In this document: one piece after another, positions 63,709-64,000 of the stretch
How positions within the stretch are numbered: the first letter of the stretch is position 1
How the letters are laid out: the number at the start of each line of letters is the position of its first letter
NCBI GenBank assembly: GCA_002633025.1
Contig: NMRB01000800.1
Coordinates: forward strand, 160,589 to 224,588
DNA length: 64,000 bases
Direction of reading: 5' to 3'
DNA from: Notospermus geniculatus
Lineage: Eukaryota; Nemertea; Pilidiophora; Heteronemertea; Lineidae
Notes under the pieces: generated by a model
The model's input: only the letters and a program-made list of their open reading frames with translations
Databases searched by the model: none
Told to the model about the DNA's origin: nothing
Position numbers and translations under genes: made by a program

Positions 63709-63812
63709 AGGCCCATATTCGTAAAACCTTGCTAGCTTAGTTGGTTGCGAGTTGGGTATATGGTCTACACAAAAACTTGGCACTTTAGCAAGTAACTAAG
63801 CCTAGCAAGGTT
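63709..63812. repeat. GGGCCC-type foldback (gctagcttagttgg type), copy 2
   Basis: aggcccatattcgtaaaacc, ttgctagcttagttgg / taactaagcctagcaagg. The right terminus is degraded. Confidence 0.8.
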
Positions 63813-63830
63813 TTAGGAAGGATGATGTCA

Positions 63831-64000
63831 GGAACACAAGCTCGGCAAACCCAACGATACCCATACCATGCGACAACTGCAAGTGCACGGGCACTATGCA
63901 ACAAACGCACAAGCATGAACTGACACTGGAGCATAACCCCAGCGCGGCCGGCCGAGCCAGTGTTCCAAACAGAACTGATCGTCCACGAACATCACGTGCC
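63831..64000 (+). CDS. Coding-like open frame running off the window end
   Basis: After an atgtcag acceptor-like site near 63831 the frame is open to the last base (about 57 codons), reading RNTSSANPTIPIPCDNCKCT, then GTMQQTHKHELTLEHN. The CDNCKC cysteine cluster and the lack of repeats hint at an exon. No family recognised. Confidence 0.25.

Overview
This window is raw eukaryotic (animal) genomic DNA. It carries one large gene on the + strand, a class V myosin (MYO5), spread over about 34 visible coding exons from 7779 to the stop codon at 51670. Every annotated intron that I could check has GT-AG borders and matching codon phases. The gene lies in a dense field of short non-autonomous repeats: foldback/MITE elements, tRNA- and 5S-derived SINEs, and minisatellites. 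Frequent 'acatgtacatgta' and 'taggccta' strings and the repeat style suggest a marine invertebrate, perhaps an echinoderm, hemichordate or lancelet. This guess is weak. There are N runs at 8247-8250, 16391-17209 and 61729-61734 and single Ns at 40346 and 47878, so this is a draft assembly.

Layout. 1-7500 is upstream sequence with foldback elements, one coding-like but unrecognised minus-strand exon (742-1052) and no recognisable myosin first exon. 7503-8808 holds two near-identical copies of the first visible myosin exon around a 4-N gap. 11328-19114 holds motor-domain exons (P-loop, switch I); the switch II part is lost in the 819-N gap. 19115-28545 is a 9.4 kb gap-free stretch that should hold one more motor exon. 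I could not find it. This stretch has instead a signal-peptide-like first exon (24973-25086), a promoter-like stretch (about 27510-27740) and complex nested palindromes. 28546-30701 encodes the converter and six IQ motifs. 31240-41310 encodes the coiled-coil tail. 41656-45078 may hold small phase 1-1 cassette exons. 47054-51670 encodes the globular cargo-binding tail (DIL region). 51671-64000 is 3' UTR plus repeat-rich intergenic DNA, with a coding-like open frame at the very end.

The visible exons sum to about 1,700 codons. Adding the pieces lost to gaps gives roughly 1,850-1,900 residues, the usual size of a myosin V. The protein would be a two-headed, calmodulin-binding actin motor for organelle and vesicle transport. 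The most interesting points are: (1) an in-frame minisatellite that repeats the 5' splice site of one tail exon five times (36001-36180); (2) a set of candidate phase 1-1 microexons between the coiled coil and the globular tail, one with a NAGNAG acceptor; (3) a family of foldback elements that share only a GGGCCC-type terminus while their palindromic interiors differ; (4) several mobile elements nested inside one another, which shows past mobility; (5) the missing motor exon together with an apparently foreign signal-peptide exon in the same intron.
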